NCBI RefSeq assembly: GCF_014395785.1
Contig: NZ_CP060713.1
Coordinates: 648,501-712,500, forward strand
Direction of reading: 5' to 3'
Length of the DNA stretch: 64,000 nucleotides
Source of the DNA: Nocardioides mesophilus
Lineage (GTDB): Bacteria; Actinomycetota; Actinomycetes; Propionibacteriales; Nocardioidaceae
Shown here: positions 26,232-34,723 of the stretch, piece by piece
How the letters are laid out: each line of letters opens with the position of its first letter
How positions within the stretch are numbered: position 1 is the stretch's first letter
Position numbers and translations under genes: made by a program
The notes under the pieces: model-generated
What the model was told of the DNA's origin: nothing
Seen by the model: the letters and a program-made list of their open reading frames with translations, nothing else
Database searches by the model: none

Positions 26232-27032
26232 ATGAGCCTGGTCGCCCTGCTGAGAGCCGCCCATCTGGGGCCCACCGTCGCCGTCACGACGGTGACCGCG
26301 CTGCTGGCCGTCGCCGCGGACCTGGCCGCACCCGACGTGGCGCAGGTCACGCTCGCGGTGCTCGCCGGGCAGCTCGTCATCGGCTGGTCCAACGACCTCA
26401 TCGACGCGGACCGCGACGCCCAGGTGGCTCGGCCGGACAAGCCGCTCGCCACCGGCGCGGTCACGCTGGGTGCGGTGCGGACCGCGCTCGGGCTCGCCGC
26501 CGCCGCCGCGGTGGTGCTGTCGGCGGTGCTGGGCTGGCGGGCCGGGCTGCTGCACCTCGGCGCCGTGGTCGGCGCCGGCCTGGCCTACAACCTCGGGGTG
26601 AAGGCCACCGTCTGGTCCTGGCTGCCCTACGCGGTCGCGTTCGGCTCCCTGCCGGCCGTCGTGTCGCTGGCCGGTACGCCGCCGCAGGCGCCCCCAGTCT
26701 GGCTGCCGGTCGCCGGCGCGACCCTCGGGGTGGCCGCACACTTCCTCAACACGTTGCCCGATCTCGGCGACGACGCGGCCACCGGCGTCCGGGGTCTCCC
26801 GCACCGGCTCGGCGCGCGCGTCTCCCAGCTGCTGGCCACCCTGCTGCTGCTGGTGGCCTCCGTGGCCGCGGTCCTCGGCCCCGACGGGTCCCCGCCGCTC
26901 TGGGCCTGGGCGGTGCTCGCGCTGACCGTCGGGCTCGCCGCGACCGCGCTGCTCGGCCGCGGCAAGGTGCCGTTCCGTGCGGCGCTCGCGATCGCCGTCG
27001 TCGACGTCACGCTGCTCGCGGTGATGGGGTGA
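26232..27032 (+). CDS. UbiA-family prenyltransferase
   Basis: A 266-aa integral membrane protein with about eight helices. The two Asp-rich motifs that bind prenyl diphosphate/Mg2+ are present: NDLIDADRDAQ near residue 57, and NTLPDLGDDAATG near 175. It transfers a prenyl group to an aromatic or similar acceptor. The ABC-exporter operon starts about 190 nt downstream and the type III PKS operon lies 3.4 kb further; an AgqD-like role in prenylating a PKS-derived quinone is a reasonable inference. Confidence 0.88.
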   Translation: MSLVALLRAAHLGPTVAVTTVTALLAVAADLAAPDVAQVTLAVLAGQLVIGWSNDLIDADRDAQVARPDKPLATGAVTLGAVRTALGLAAAAAVVLSAVLGWRAGLLHLGAVVGAGLAYNLGVKATVWSWLPYAVAFGSLPAVVSLAGTPPQAPPVWLPVAGATLGVAAHFLNTLPDLGDDAATGVRGLPHRLGARVSQLLATLLLLVASVAAVLGPDGSPPLWAWAVLALTVGLAATALLGRGKVPFRAALAIAVVDVTLLAVMG

Positions 27033-27097
27033 GCAACCGAGCTTTCCACCCGGATCAGACTTTCCGGATTCGCAGAGACCCCGGGTGGCGACCCGAG

Positions 27098-27103
27098 TAG
27101 CGT
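27098..27103 (+). promoter_or_regulatory. Probable -10 (TAGCGT) for the ABC-glycosyltransferase operon
   Basis: TAGCGT overlaps the first in-frame GTG (27102) of the long reading frame, so translation most likely starts further downstream at GTG 27219. Confidence 0.4.
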
Positions 27104-27218
27104 GACGCGGGTGTGGGGTGGGGACCCCGCGCCTGGGGAGGAACTGCTGTCCCGACGGCGGCCGATCCCCGGTGGAACCACTCGTCTCTCGCTTGCGGGT
27201 GACGCGCGAGGGGGCAAG

Positions 27219-28241
27219 GTGCAGGAACCGGCAACGACTTCCGATGCGGTGGTCGCCGTGGAGGGCGTGAGCAAGGTCTACCGCCCTACTCCGATGGCGA
27301 TGCGGATGATGGTGCGCACCACCATCCACTCCGACGTCACCGCGCTCGACGGGATCAGTCTCCGTGTCGAGGCCGGACAGACGGTGGCGCTCGTCGGACC
27401 CAACGGCGCCGGCAAGACGACGTTGTTCCGGATCCTGACCGGGTTGACCACGCCCACCACCGGCGAAGCGAAGGTCCTGGGTCTCGACGTCGACACGCAG
27501 TCCCTCGCGGTCCGCCGGATGGTCGGCTTCATGCAGGCCGAGGACAGGGCTCTGTTCATGCGCATGAGCTGCCTGGAGAACCTCGTGTTCCATGCGCGCC
27601 TCCAGCACATCCCTCGCCGCGACCTCCGGTCCCGCTGCATGGAGGCGCTCGAGGACGTCGGGCTGGCCTCTCAGGCCCAGTCGTCGGTGTTCGCGCTGTC
27701 CGCGGGCATGCGGGCCCGCCTGCAGCTCGCCCGCGCCATCGTCCACCGCCCCCGGTTGCTGATCCTGGACGAGCCCACCGGAGCCGTCGACCCGGTCGGC
27801 GCCCACGAGCTTCTGCTCCTGGTGCAGCGGCTGGTTCGCGAGCACAACCTGGCCACGCTGATCAGCAGCCATCGCCTGGAGGAGATCGAGTCGCTCGGGT
27901 CGAACGTCGTGCTCCTCGACCGCGGCCGCATCCGCTACCACGGCGACCTGAGCACCCTGCGCGACCAGTGGCGGCGCCCCGCGGTGGAGATGGAGCTCGA
28001 CTCGATCGAGGCCGCGAAGGCCGCCTGCACCTTGCTGGGGACTCACGGGGTCGAGGTCCACAGGTCGGGGACCGAGGTGGAGTGCCGGCTGCCGGCGGGC
28101 TGGAGCTCGGGGCAGCTGTTCGCCATCCTCAACAGCGTGGCCGACCGTCTGGTCCACATCCGGGAGGCCAACGTGCCGCTGCGAGACATCCTCGCCGAGA
28201 TGTACGCCGGGCCGCCCCCGGCGGTCAAGGAGCGGGCATGA
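27219..28241 (+). CDS. ABC transporter ATP-binding protein (ABC-2 exporter type)
   Basis: A 340-aa protein from GTG 27219 (GAGGGGG upstream). Walker A GPNGAGKTT, a signature degenerate to LSAGMRARLQLARA (Ala/Gly-type rather than LSGGQ), Walker B LLILDEPTGAVDP and an H-loop SSHRLEEIE are seen. A C-terminal domain of about 90 residues follows, as in O-antigen/drug exporters. Its stop overlaps the permease start by 4 nt. It probably energises export of a lipid or natural product. Confidence 0.9.
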   Translation: MQEPATTSDAVVAVEGVSKVYRPTPMAMRMMVRTTIHSDVTALDGISLRVEAGQTVALVGPNGAGKTTLFRILTGLTTPTTGEAKVLGLDVDTQSLAVRRMVGFMQAEDRALFMRMSCLENLVFHARLQHIPRRDLRSRCMEALEDVGLASQAQSSVFALSAGMRARLQLARAIVHRPRLLILDEPTGAVDPVGAHELLLLVQRLVREHNLATLISSHRLEEIESLGSNVVLLDRGRIRYHGDLSTLRDQWRRPAVEMELDSIEAAKAACTLLGTHGVEVHRSGTEVECRLPAGWSSGQLFAILNSVADRLVHIREANVPLRDILAEMYAGPPPAVKERA

Positions 28242-29050
28242 GCACCCCGACCGCCCGCCGCGCCTCGAACGCGTTGGACGTCGTGGTCGCGTTCTTCCGG
28301 CTGGACGCGATCGACGAGCTCAGCTATCCGATGTCGATGATGTTCCGGTTCCTGGCGCCGCTGATGTCGGTCATCGTGTACTTCTTCCAGGCGGACTTCC
28401 TGGGTCGACCCGACTCCTATGGGGCCACGCTGGTCGGGATCAGCCTCGCGGTGTCGCTCCAGCTGGCCCTGACCGGCTGCGGCAACCGGCTCCAGCAGCT
28501 CCAGGAGCGGGGAAACCTCGAGCCGGTGCTGGTCGAACCGGTGTCCTGGTGGGTCATCCCCGTCACGATGAACATGTGGCAGACCCTGGCCGGCGTCGTC
28601 ACCATGTGCCTGATGCTGGGCACCGGGGTGCTGCTCGGCGCCGACCTGCAGGTGAGCGGTCTGCTGCCGTTCCTGCTCATCCTCGCCTTGGGGCTCATCG
28701 CCTGCAACGCGGTGGGGATCCTCTCCGCCAGCCTGATCGTGCTGGCGAAGCGCTCCCAGGCGATCCTCGGCCTCTACGGCTTGGCCGCCAGCCTGCTCGG
28801 CGGGGCCCTGTTCTCCATCGAGGTCCTCCCCGAGTGGCTGCGGGCGTTGAGCTACCTGGTCCCGCACGCCTACGTCATCAGCGCAGCCCGCGACGTGCTG
28901 GTGCCGGGCGGAGCCGGTGCCGGGATGCCGCTGGGCGTGGCCGTCACGGGACTGGTCATCTTCGACCTGATCGTGTTCCCCCTCGCCCTCTACGCGTTCA
29001 CCAAGGCGCTGGAGTACTCCCGCACGATGGGACTGCTCGGAGGCTACTGA
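28238..29050 (+). CDS. ABC-2 type transporter permease
   Basis: A 270-aa protein with six predicted membrane helices, in the ABC-2 permease pattern (a C-terminal region with LPEWLRALSYLVPHAYVISAARDV). It starts at the ATG overlapping the ATPase stop and ends overlapping the next start (TGATG), so the three genes are one translationally coupled unit. Confidence 0.9.
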   Translation: MSTPTARRASNALDVVVAFFRLDAIDELSYPMSMMFRFLAPLMSVIVYFFQADFLGRPDSYGATLVGISLAVSLQLALTGCGNRLQQLQERGNLEPVLVEPVSWWVIPVTMNMWQTLAGVVTMCLMLGTGVLLGADLQVSGLLPFLLILALGLIACNAVGILSASLIVLAKRSQAILGLYGLAASLLGGALFSIEVLPEWLRALSYLVPHAYVISAARDVLVPGGAGAGMPLGVAVTGLVIFDLIVFPLALYAFTKALEYSRTMGLLGGY

Positions 29051-30273
29051 TGCGCATCGCGATCGCTCTCCATGACGTCGTGCTCGGCGGGGACACCCTC
29101 AACGCGCTGGAGCTCGGCTGCCGGCTCCGGGAGCGGGGCCACGACGTCGTGCTCTTCGCGGTGAGCAGAGCCTCCCGGTCAGCCACCGAGACGCCGCTCC
29201 TGGCATTCGCGGAGGCGCGCGGGATCGAGGTGCACCTCTTCGGAGAACCGAGCGGCGTCCGCGACCGGATCCGGTTGGTGGGACAGCTGGCCGAGTTCGT
29301 GCGCGAGCGACGCATCGACGTCGTGCATGCGTTCGGACATCGCGACACCTACTACAGCTTCTGCGGCTCCTACGGGCTGCGGGGCGTCCCACTCGTGGTC
29401 AACGACTACGCCATGACCGTGACCCGCGGGCTGCCGCGACGGGTGCCGCTCGTCGTCGGCACCCGGGAGGTCGCCGCGGAGGCGAGGGCGATCCGTCGCG
29501 GACCGACGTACGTCGTCGTACCGCCGGTGGACGAGGTCGAGAACGCGCCCGGCGTCGTCGACGGCCATGCCTTCCGGCGCGCCCACGGAGTCGCGGATAC
29601 AGACCGCCTGATCGTCGTCGTGAGCCGGTTCGCGGTCGCCCTGAAGAGAGAGGGCCTCCTCGCGACGATCGACGCCGTGGTAGAGCTCGACGACCCCACG
29701 GTGCGGCTGGTGATGGTCGGCGGCGGGGAGACGTACGACGAGCTGCAGCAGCGCTCACGCGAGGTGGGCGCACGCCTCGGACGCGAGGCGGCCGCGCTGC
29801 CGGGCCCGATGACCGACCCGCGCGCCGCCTACGAGGCCGCCGACATCGTGGTCGGGATGGGGCACTCCGCGCTGCGCGCGCTGGCATTCGCGAAGCCGGT
29901 CGTGGTGGTCGGCGAGCGTGGCTTCGCGCTGCCCGTGACCCCGCAGACCCTGCACCACTTCGACTTCCACGGCTTCTACGGCCTGGGAGACGGCGGCGAC
30001 GCCGCTCCGGCACTGGCAGGCCACCTCCGGCGTCTGCTGGGCGACCCTGACCTGCGGGCCGGGCTCGGCGGCTTCGGTCGACAGCTGATCCTCGAGGACT
30101 ACGGGCTCGACACGGCGGCCGAGTCCCTGGAGAGCATCTACGAGTCGGCGCTAGGCCGCAGGTGCGTGCGCAGCTGGCTCGTCGACGCCGGGCACCTCGC
30201 GGCCTCCTACGGCCCCGCCCGGGTGCGCCGCACCGTGCGTCGCAGGCCGGCCCTGCGCACGGTCGCCACGTGA
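29050..30273 (+). CDS. Glycosyltransferase, GT4-like (GT-B fold)
   Basis: A 407-aa protein. The N-terminal Rossmann half starts MRIAIALHDVVLGGDTLNAL (Gly-rich donor-side loop), and the C-terminal half contains VVVSRFAVALKREGLLATIDAV and RLVMVGGGETYDEL, followed by the E-x7-E-type region reduced to AADIVVGMGHSALRALAFAKPVVV. Placement directly after an ABC exporter suggests it glycosylates the exported molecule or a surface lipid. Donor and acceptor are unknown. Confidence 0.85.
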   Translation: MRIAIALHDVVLGGDTLNALELGCRLRERGHDVVLFAVSRASRSATETPLLAFAEARGIEVHLFGEPSGVRDRIRLVGQLAEFVRERRIDVVHAFGHRDTYYSFCGSYGLRGVPLVVNDYAMTVTRGLPRRVPLVVGTREVAAEARAIRRGPTYVVVPPVDEVENAPGVVDGHAFRRAHGVADTDRLIVVVSRFAVALKREGLLATIDAVVELDDPTVRLVMVGGGETYDELQQRSREVGARLGREAAALPGPMTDPRAAYEAADIVVGMGHSALRALAFAKPVVVVGERGFALPVTPQTLHHFDFHGFYGLGDGGDAAPALAGHLRRLLGDPDLRAGLGGFGRQLILEDYGLDTAAESLESIYESALGRRCVRSWLVDAGHLAASYGPARVRRTVRRRPALRTVAT

Positions 30274-30291
30274 CGCTCGCCCGTCGTGAGG

Positions 30292-30328
30292 GGGCGTGCG
30301 GACGTCGGTGACGGGCGTGCGGACGTCG
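30292..30328. repeat. Direct repeat upstream of the type III PKS operon
   Basis: A 16-bp word, GGGCGTGCGGACGTCG, occurs at 30292-30307 and 30313-30328 (period 21 bp, two helical turns). TACTCT at 30329-30334 could be a -10. The arrangement fits an activator or repressor site controlling the PKS operon. Confidence 0.4.
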
Positions 30329-30450
30329 TACTCTCGTCGGGAACCGGCGGTCCAGACCTCTCCGTGCGCCCGCGGCGCGCCGGTGGAGCCTCGCAGTCAT
30401 GCCCGGCCGGCCACCCGGCGGAGCCTGAGCATTGAACGAGCGGGTAGACA

Positions 30451-31560
30451 GTGAGCATGCGCATCGTCAGCGTCCAGGGCACGCTCCCTGGTCACCGCTA
30501 CCCCCAGCACGAGATCACCGAGGCGTTCGCCACCACCGTGCTGGGCGACGACGTGAACCGGGCCGTCGTCGACCGGCTGCACCGCAACGCCTGCGTGGAC
30601 TCCCGGCACCTCGCGCTGCCGCTGGAGCGCTACGGCGAGCTGCGCGACTTCGGGGAGTCCAACGACGCCTTCATCGAGGCCGGCGTCGAGCTCGGCTCCC
30701 GGGCGGTCACCGACGCCCTGAAGGCGGTCGGGCTGACCCCGCAGGACGTCGACCTGATCATCTCCGCGACCGTGACCGGGCTGGCGGTGCCCTCGCTCGA
30801 CGCCCGCGTGGCCGCCGCGATCGGGCTGCGGCAGGACGTGATCCGGGTCCCGCTCGTCGGCCTCGGTTGCGTCGCCGGCGCCGCCGGGGTGGCCCGCCTG
30901 CACGACTACCTCGTCGGTCACCCCGGTCACGTGGCAGTGCTGATGGCCGTCGAGCTCTGCTCGCTGACCGTGCAGCGCGACGACCGGTCCATGCCCAACC
31001 TCGTCGCCAGCGGTCTCTTCGGCGACGGCGCGGCGGCGGTCGTCGCGGTCGGGGCGGACCGGGCCGCCGACTTCGCCCACCTGCCCGGCCCCGGCGGTGG
31101 CGCCGCGTCGCAGCCCGACGTGCTGGCCAGCCGCAGCCGGCTCTACCCCGACAGCGAGCGCGCGATGGGCTGGGACGTCGGCGCCACCGGGCTGCGGATC
31201 GTCCTCGACGCGCAGGTGCCCGAGCTGGTGGAGACCTACGTCGGCGGCGACGTCGACGACTTCCTCGCCGAGAACGACCTGCGGCGCGACGACATCGAGT
31301 GGTACGTCGCCCACCCGGGCGGCCCGAAGGTGCTCGAGGCGCTGCAGGCCGCGCTCGGGGTGGACCGGGAGGCGCTGCGGCTCACCTGGGAGTCGCTGGC
31401 CCGGATCGGCAACCTCTCCTCCGCCTCGGTGCTGCACGTGCTCGCCGACACCCTGGAGCAGCGGCCGCCGCGCCCCGGCTCCTACGGGCTGATGATGGCG
31501 ATGGGCCCCGGCTTCTGCTCCGAGCTGGTGCTGCTGCGCGCCCCGGACGTCGCCGCATGA
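30451..31560 (+). CDS. Type III polyketide synthase
   Basis: A 369-aa chalcone/stilbene-synthase-fold enzyme. The catalytic triad is visible: Cys140 in [10 protein letters not shown], His288 in AHPGGPK and Asn321 in RIGNLSSAS (numbering from GTG 30451; ATG 30457 is an alternative start). The C-terminal GFGPG loop is present as [12 protein letters not shown]. It would extend a fatty acyl starter with malonyl units to an alkylresorcinol or alkylpyrone. It opens a four-gene operon with 4-nt overlaps; its order PKS-methyltransferase-FAD enzyme matches the srs and agq loci of actinobacteria. Confidence 0.93.
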   Translation: MSMRIVSVQGTLPGHRYPQHEITEAFATTVLGDDVNRAVVDRLHRNACVDSRHLALPLERYGELRDFGESNDAFIEAGVELGSRAVTDALKAVGLTPQDVDLIISATVTGLAVPSLDARVAAAIGLRQDVIRVPLVGLGCVAGAAGVARLHDYLVGHPGHVAVLMAVELCSLTVQRDDRSMPNLVASGLFGDGAAAVVAVGADRAADFAHLPGPGGGAASQPDVLASRSRLYPDSERAMGWDVGATGLRIVLDAQVPELVETYVGGDVDDFLAENDLRRDDIEWYVAHPGGPKVLEALQAALGVDREALRLTWESLARIGNLSSASVLHVLADTLEQRPPRPGSYGLMMAMGPGFCSELVLLRAPDVAA

Positions 31561-32102
31561 GCAGCGAGGCGCTGTTCACCCTGCTGATCCTGGCGGTCGC
31601 GCTGGAGCGGGTCGCGGAGCTGGTCGTCTCGCAGCGCAACGCGGCCTGGAGCCTGCGCAACGGGGGCGTGGAGACCGGTCAGCGGCACTACCTGGTTATG
31701 GTCGTCCTGCACACGGCGCTGCTGGTCGGCGCCCTGGTCGAGGTCTGGGTACGGCGGCCGGCGTTCGTGCCGGCGCTGGGCTGGACGATGCTGGCGCTGG
31801 TGCTGGCCTCGCAGGCGCTGCGCTGGTGGTGCATCACCACCCTGGGGCGGCGGTGGAACACCCGGGTCATCGTGGTGCCGGGGCTGCCCCTGGTCAGCGG
31901 CGGACCGTACCGGTTCCTCCCGCACCCGAACTACGTCGCCGTCGTCGTCGAGGGGTTCGCGCTGCCGCTGGTGCACACCGCCTGGATCACCGCGCTGGTG
32001 TTCACGGTGGCCAACGCGCTGCTGCTCACCGTCCGGATCCGGGTGGAGAACGAAGCGCTGCGCAACGCCGCCGCACCGGGCGGGGAACGGGTCCGGTCAT
32101 GA
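31557..32102 (+). CDS. Isoprenylcysteine carboxyl methyltransferase-family methyltransferase (SrsB/AgqB-like)
   Basis: A 181-aa membrane protein with about five helices. The ICMT core is recognisable: [21 protein letters not shown], then [18 protein letters not shown], then RIRVENEAL, which together form the SAM site. In bacterial type III PKS operons this family O- or C-methylates the phenolic lipid product rather than a protein cysteine. It overlaps the PKS stop and the next start by 4 nt each. Confidence 0.9.
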   Translation: MSSEALFTLLILAVALERVAELVVSQRNAAWSLRNGGVETGQRHYLVMVVLHTALLVGALVEVWVRRPAFVPALGWTMLALVLASQALRWWCITTLGRRWNTRVIVVPGLPLVSGGPYRFLPHPNYVAVVVEGFALPLVHTAWITALVFTVANALLLTVRIRVENEALRNAAAPGGERVRS

Positions 32103-33121
32103 CCGACCTGCTCGTGGCCGGGGGCGGACCGGCCGGTCTGGCCACCGCCCTCTACGCCCACCACGCCGGACTCGACGTCACGGTCTGGGAGCCGCGCCCC
32201 GACGTGATCGACAAGGCCTGCGGCGAGGGCCTGATGCCCGGCGCGCTCGCCGCGCTGCACGACCTCGGGGTCGACCCGGCCGGGCACCCGCTGACCGGGA
32301 TCCGCTACGTCGCCGGCGAGCACCGCGCGGAGGCGTCGTTCCGCGGCGGGCCCGGCCGCGGCGTCCGCCGTACGACCTTGCACGCCGCGCTGCGCGACGC
32401 GGTCCTCGACGCCGGCGTGGAGATCGCCCGCCGCGGCGTGAGCGACGTGCGCCAGGACGCCGACGGGATGGTCGTCGACGGCGTACGCACCCGCTACCTG
32501 GTCGCCGCCGACGGGCTGCACTCCCCGATCCGGCGCAGCCTGGGGCTCGACGGGCGGCCCTCACCGGTACGCCGCTACGGGCTGCGCTGCCACGCCGAGC
32601 GGGCGCCGTGGACCTCGCACGTGGAGGTGCACTGGGCGGCGGCCGCGGAGGCGTACGTGACGCCGGTGGCCGCGGACCGGGTCGGCATCGCCGTACTCAC
32701 CTCGGGGCGCGGCTCGTTCGAGGAGCAGCTCGCCGGCTTCCCCGAGCTCCGCGACCGGGTCGCCGGCCACGAGCTGGGCGAGGTCCGCGGGGCCGGGCCG
32801 CTGCGCCAGCGCGTCCTGCGGCGGGTGGCCGGGCGGGTGCTGCTGGTCGGCGACGCGTCCGGGTACGTCGATGCCCTCACCGGCGAGGGCATCGCCCTGG
32901 GGATCGCCCAGGCGCGTGCCGCGGCGGCCGCGGTGGCCCTCGACGACCCGGAGCGCTACGAGCGGCAGTGGCACACGATCACCCGCCGCTACCGGCTGCT
33001 CACCACCGCCCTGCTCGGCGCCTCCCGGTGGGGCCCCGCCCGTCGTGCGCTGGTGCCGGCCGCCACCCTGGTCCCCGGCGTGTTCGCCGCCACCGTCAAC
33101 ACCCTTGCGAGGCCCGCATGA
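32099..33121 (+). CDS. FAD-dependent monooxygenase/oxidoreductase (SrsC/AgqC-like)
   Basis: A 340-aa flavoprotein. The N-terminal GGGPAGLATALYAHHAG binds FAD ADP; CGEGLMPGALAALHDLG and the C-terminal LLVGDASGYVDALTGEGIALG motif are typical of PHBH/geranylgeranyl-reductase-like enzymes. In a PKS-methyltransferase-FAD operon the expected job is hydroxylating an alkylresorcinol to a hydroquinone/quinone. Reduction of a prenyl chain is an alternative suggested by the geranylgeranyl-reductase likeness. Confidence 0.88.
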   Translation: MTDLLVAGGGPAGLATALYAHHAGLDVTVWEPRPDVIDKACGEGLMPGALAALHDLGVDPAGHPLTGIRYVAGEHRAEASFRGGPGRGVRRTTLHAALRDAVLDAGVEIARRGVSDVRQDADGMVVDGVRTRYLVAADGLHSPIRRSLGLDGRPSPVRRYGLRCHAERAPWTSHVEVHWAAAAEAYVTPVAADRVGIAVLTSGRGSFEEQLAGFPELRDRVAGHELGEVRGAGPLRQRVLRRVAGRVLLVGDASGYVDALTGEGIALGIAQARAAAAAVALDDPERYERQWHTITRRYRLLTTALLGASRWGPARRALVPAATLVPGVFAATVNTLARPA

Positions 33122-33744
33122 CCACCACCGACAGCACCTCCCCGGCTCCGAGCGGCGTGGAGGAGGTCGTGCTGCTCGACGAGGCCGGCCACCGCGTCGG
33201 CACCGCCGCCAAGGCGGACGTGCACCACCGCGACACCCCGCTGCACCTGGCGTTCTCCTGCTACGTCTTCGACAGCGCGGGACGGCTGCTGCTGAGCCGG
33301 CGGGCTCTCGACAAGGCGACGTTCCCGGGGGTGTGGAGCAACAGCTTCTGCGGCCACCCGGCGCCCGACGAGGACGTCCGGGACGCGCTGCACCGCCGGG
33401 CCCGGCAAGAGCTGGGGATCGGGCTGCGCGACCTGGAGCCGGCGCTGCCGCGGTTCCGCTACGTCGCCGCGATGCGCAACGGCGTCCGCGAGAACGAGCT
33501 GTGCCCGGTCTTCACGGCGCTGACCGCCGACGACGTACGCCCCGACGCCACCGAGGTCGCGGACACCGAGTGGGTGCCGTGGGCGGCGTTCCGCGACGAG
33601 GTGCTCGCCGGGGTCCGCGACGTCTCCTCCTGGTGCATCGAGCAGGTCACCGAGCTCGCCCGCCGCGAGGTCGGCCCCGGCCGGTTCGCCACCGCGGGCT
33701 GGACCGAGCTGCCGCCGGCGATGCGTCCCCGCCCCCGCCCCTGA
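33118..33744 (+). CDS. idi: Isopentenyl-diphosphate delta-isomerase, type I
   Basis: A 208-aa Nudix-fold protein. Active-site Cys is in SNSFCGHPAPDE, the His/Glu metal ligands are spread through HLAFSCYVF and the Nudix-like region RRARQELGI, and the second catalytic Glu is in ENELCPVF. It interconverts IPP and DMAPP and so would supply the allylic starter for a prenyl donor. Its coupling to the PKS operon is the clearest link between polyketide and isoprenoid chemistry here. Repeat array A begins 18 nt after the stop. Confidence 0.94.
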   Translation: MTTTDSTSPAPSGVEEVVLLDEAGHRVGTAAKADVHHRDTPLHLAFSCYVFDSAGRLLLSRRALDKATFPGVWSNSFCGHPAPDEDVRDALHRRARQELGIGLRDLEPALPRFRYVAAMRNGVRENELCPVFTALTADDVRPDATEVADTEWVPWAAFRDEVLAGVRDVSSWCIEQVTELARREVGPGRFATAGWTELPPAMRPRPRP

Positions 33745-33761
33745 CCCACCGCCCCACCCGT

Positions 33762-33913
33762 CGAGTCGGCGCATCTGCAGCCTCCCCACCCGCCGAGTCG
33801 GCGCATCTGCAGTCTCCCCACCCGCCGAGTCGGCGCATCTGCAGCCTCCCCACCCGCCGAGTCGGCGCATCCGCAGCCTCCCCACCCGCCGAGTCGGCGC
33901 ATCTGCAGCCTCC
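33762..33913. repeat. Repeat array A: five copies of a 32-bp unit
   Basis: The 19-bp core CGAGTCGGCGCATCTGCAG starts at 33762, 33794, 33826, 33858 (one T-to-C change) and 33890: exact 32-bp spacing. The 13-bp spacer CCTCCCCACCCGC is nearly invariant within the array. Copies 2-5 extend to the dyad CGCCGA-G-TCGGCG, and CTGCAG forms a second dyad. Thirty-two is not a multiple of 3 and the array lies between two stop codons, so it is not coding. It occupies most of the idi 3' intergenic region. Confidence 0.95.
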
Positions 33914-33981
33914 TCATGCGGGCGGTGCCGCGCTCCGGGACTGACGACACCAGCGTGTGCGGCGATGTTCGCTGCCCAGCG

Positions 33982-34128
33982 CTGCAGACGCGCCGACTCG
34001 GCACGGTTCAGCCCTGCAGACGCGCCGACTCGGCACGGTTCAGCCCTGCAGACGCGCCGACTCGACGGGGTTCAGCGCTGCAGACGCGCCGACTCGACGG
34101 GGTTCAGCGCTGCAGACGCGCCGACTCG
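33982..34128. repeat. Repeat array B: five copies of the 32-bp unit in inverted orientation
   Basis: The core CTGCAGACGCGCCGACTCG starts at 33982, 34014, 34046, 34078 and 34110, always 32 bp apart. Spacers are GCACGGTTCAGCC after copies 1-2 and ACGGGGTTCAGCG after copies 3-4. It is inverted relative to array A, 68 bp away, so A and B could form a long imperfect hairpin. It ends 5 bp before the stop of the minus-strand AhpD-like module. Confidence 0.95.
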
Positions 34129-34133
34129 GCAGG

Positions 34134-34723
34134 TCAGGGAGCCGGGGTGGGGTCGACGGGCCGTCCGAACCCGACGGCGCCGCGCACCGCGGCCGGCAGG
34201 CCGTCGGCAAGAGCCCGGTCGGGCAGCGCCCCGAGTGCGTCGTTCACGGTCGAGAACGCGATCCGCAGCCCGACGAAGAGCGTGATGCCGAAGATCTGCC
34301 CGTCGTCGAACCCGGCATCGCGCAGCACCTGCACGTCCGGCTCCCGAGTGCCGTTCGGGTCACGCGTCACCTGACGCGCCCACGCCGCGAGTGCCTTCTC
34401 GGCGGGATCCAGGCCGGCGTCGGTCCCGCCCAGCACCGCGGCCGCGACGTCGTCACCGGCCTCGCCGGCCAGCTTGCCGCCCCAGGCCAGCGAGCAGTAG
34501 GCGTCACCCAGCGCGGAGGCGCACGCGGCCACCAGGACGCCGCGCTGGCGGAAGCTCAGCCCCCGGCGCGCACCGCCTGCCCCAACAGCTCGAAGAGCGC
34601 GTCCTGGGCGGTGGGCAGCTGCGACCAGAGCCGGGAGACATTCATGACGTAGCCGACGTCCTCGATGTCCTCATCGAAGAGTCTCTGCACCTCGGCGGTG
34701 GCAGCCGGTGGGCGCAGAAAGCC
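34134..34723 (-). pseudogene. AhpD-like (carboxymuconolactone decarboxylase family) module, frameshifted at 34560-34564
   Basis: The AhpD-fold sequence begins around GFLRPP (34723) in the frame of the upstream methyltransferase and runs through VGYVMNVSRLW to QAVRAGG. It then continues in another frame as LSFRQRGVLVAACASALGDAYC and on to AFSTVNDALG. The junction is a run of five C (plus strand 34560-34564): one extra base would restore a roughly 195-aa protein. Only one Cys remains near the usual CxxC position. Translated as it stands, the C-terminal part would start at GTG 34532 with no ribosome site. Confidence 0.75.

Noticed and set aside
25923-26232. SigF-type promoter upstream of the alcohol dehydrogenase (GTGT-N15-GGGTAC on the minus strand)
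   Set aside because: The -35 is poor and GGTACC is a simple palindrome; not strong enough to report.
33762-34128. Possible CRISPR array from regularly spaced repeats
   Set aside because: Spacers are 13 bp and nearly identical within each array; no cas genes are present. The arrays are tandem repeats.
33762-34374. Open reading frames through the repeat arrays giving repetitive Arg/Leu/Gly/Cys-rich proteins
   Set aside because: The 32-bp period is not a multiple of 3, so the pattern cycles through all frames; no ribosome sites or conserved families.
34134-34532. AhpD-like protein as an N-terminally truncated remnant
   Set aside because: The missing N-terminus is present immediately upstream in the other frame, so a frameshift is the better explanation.
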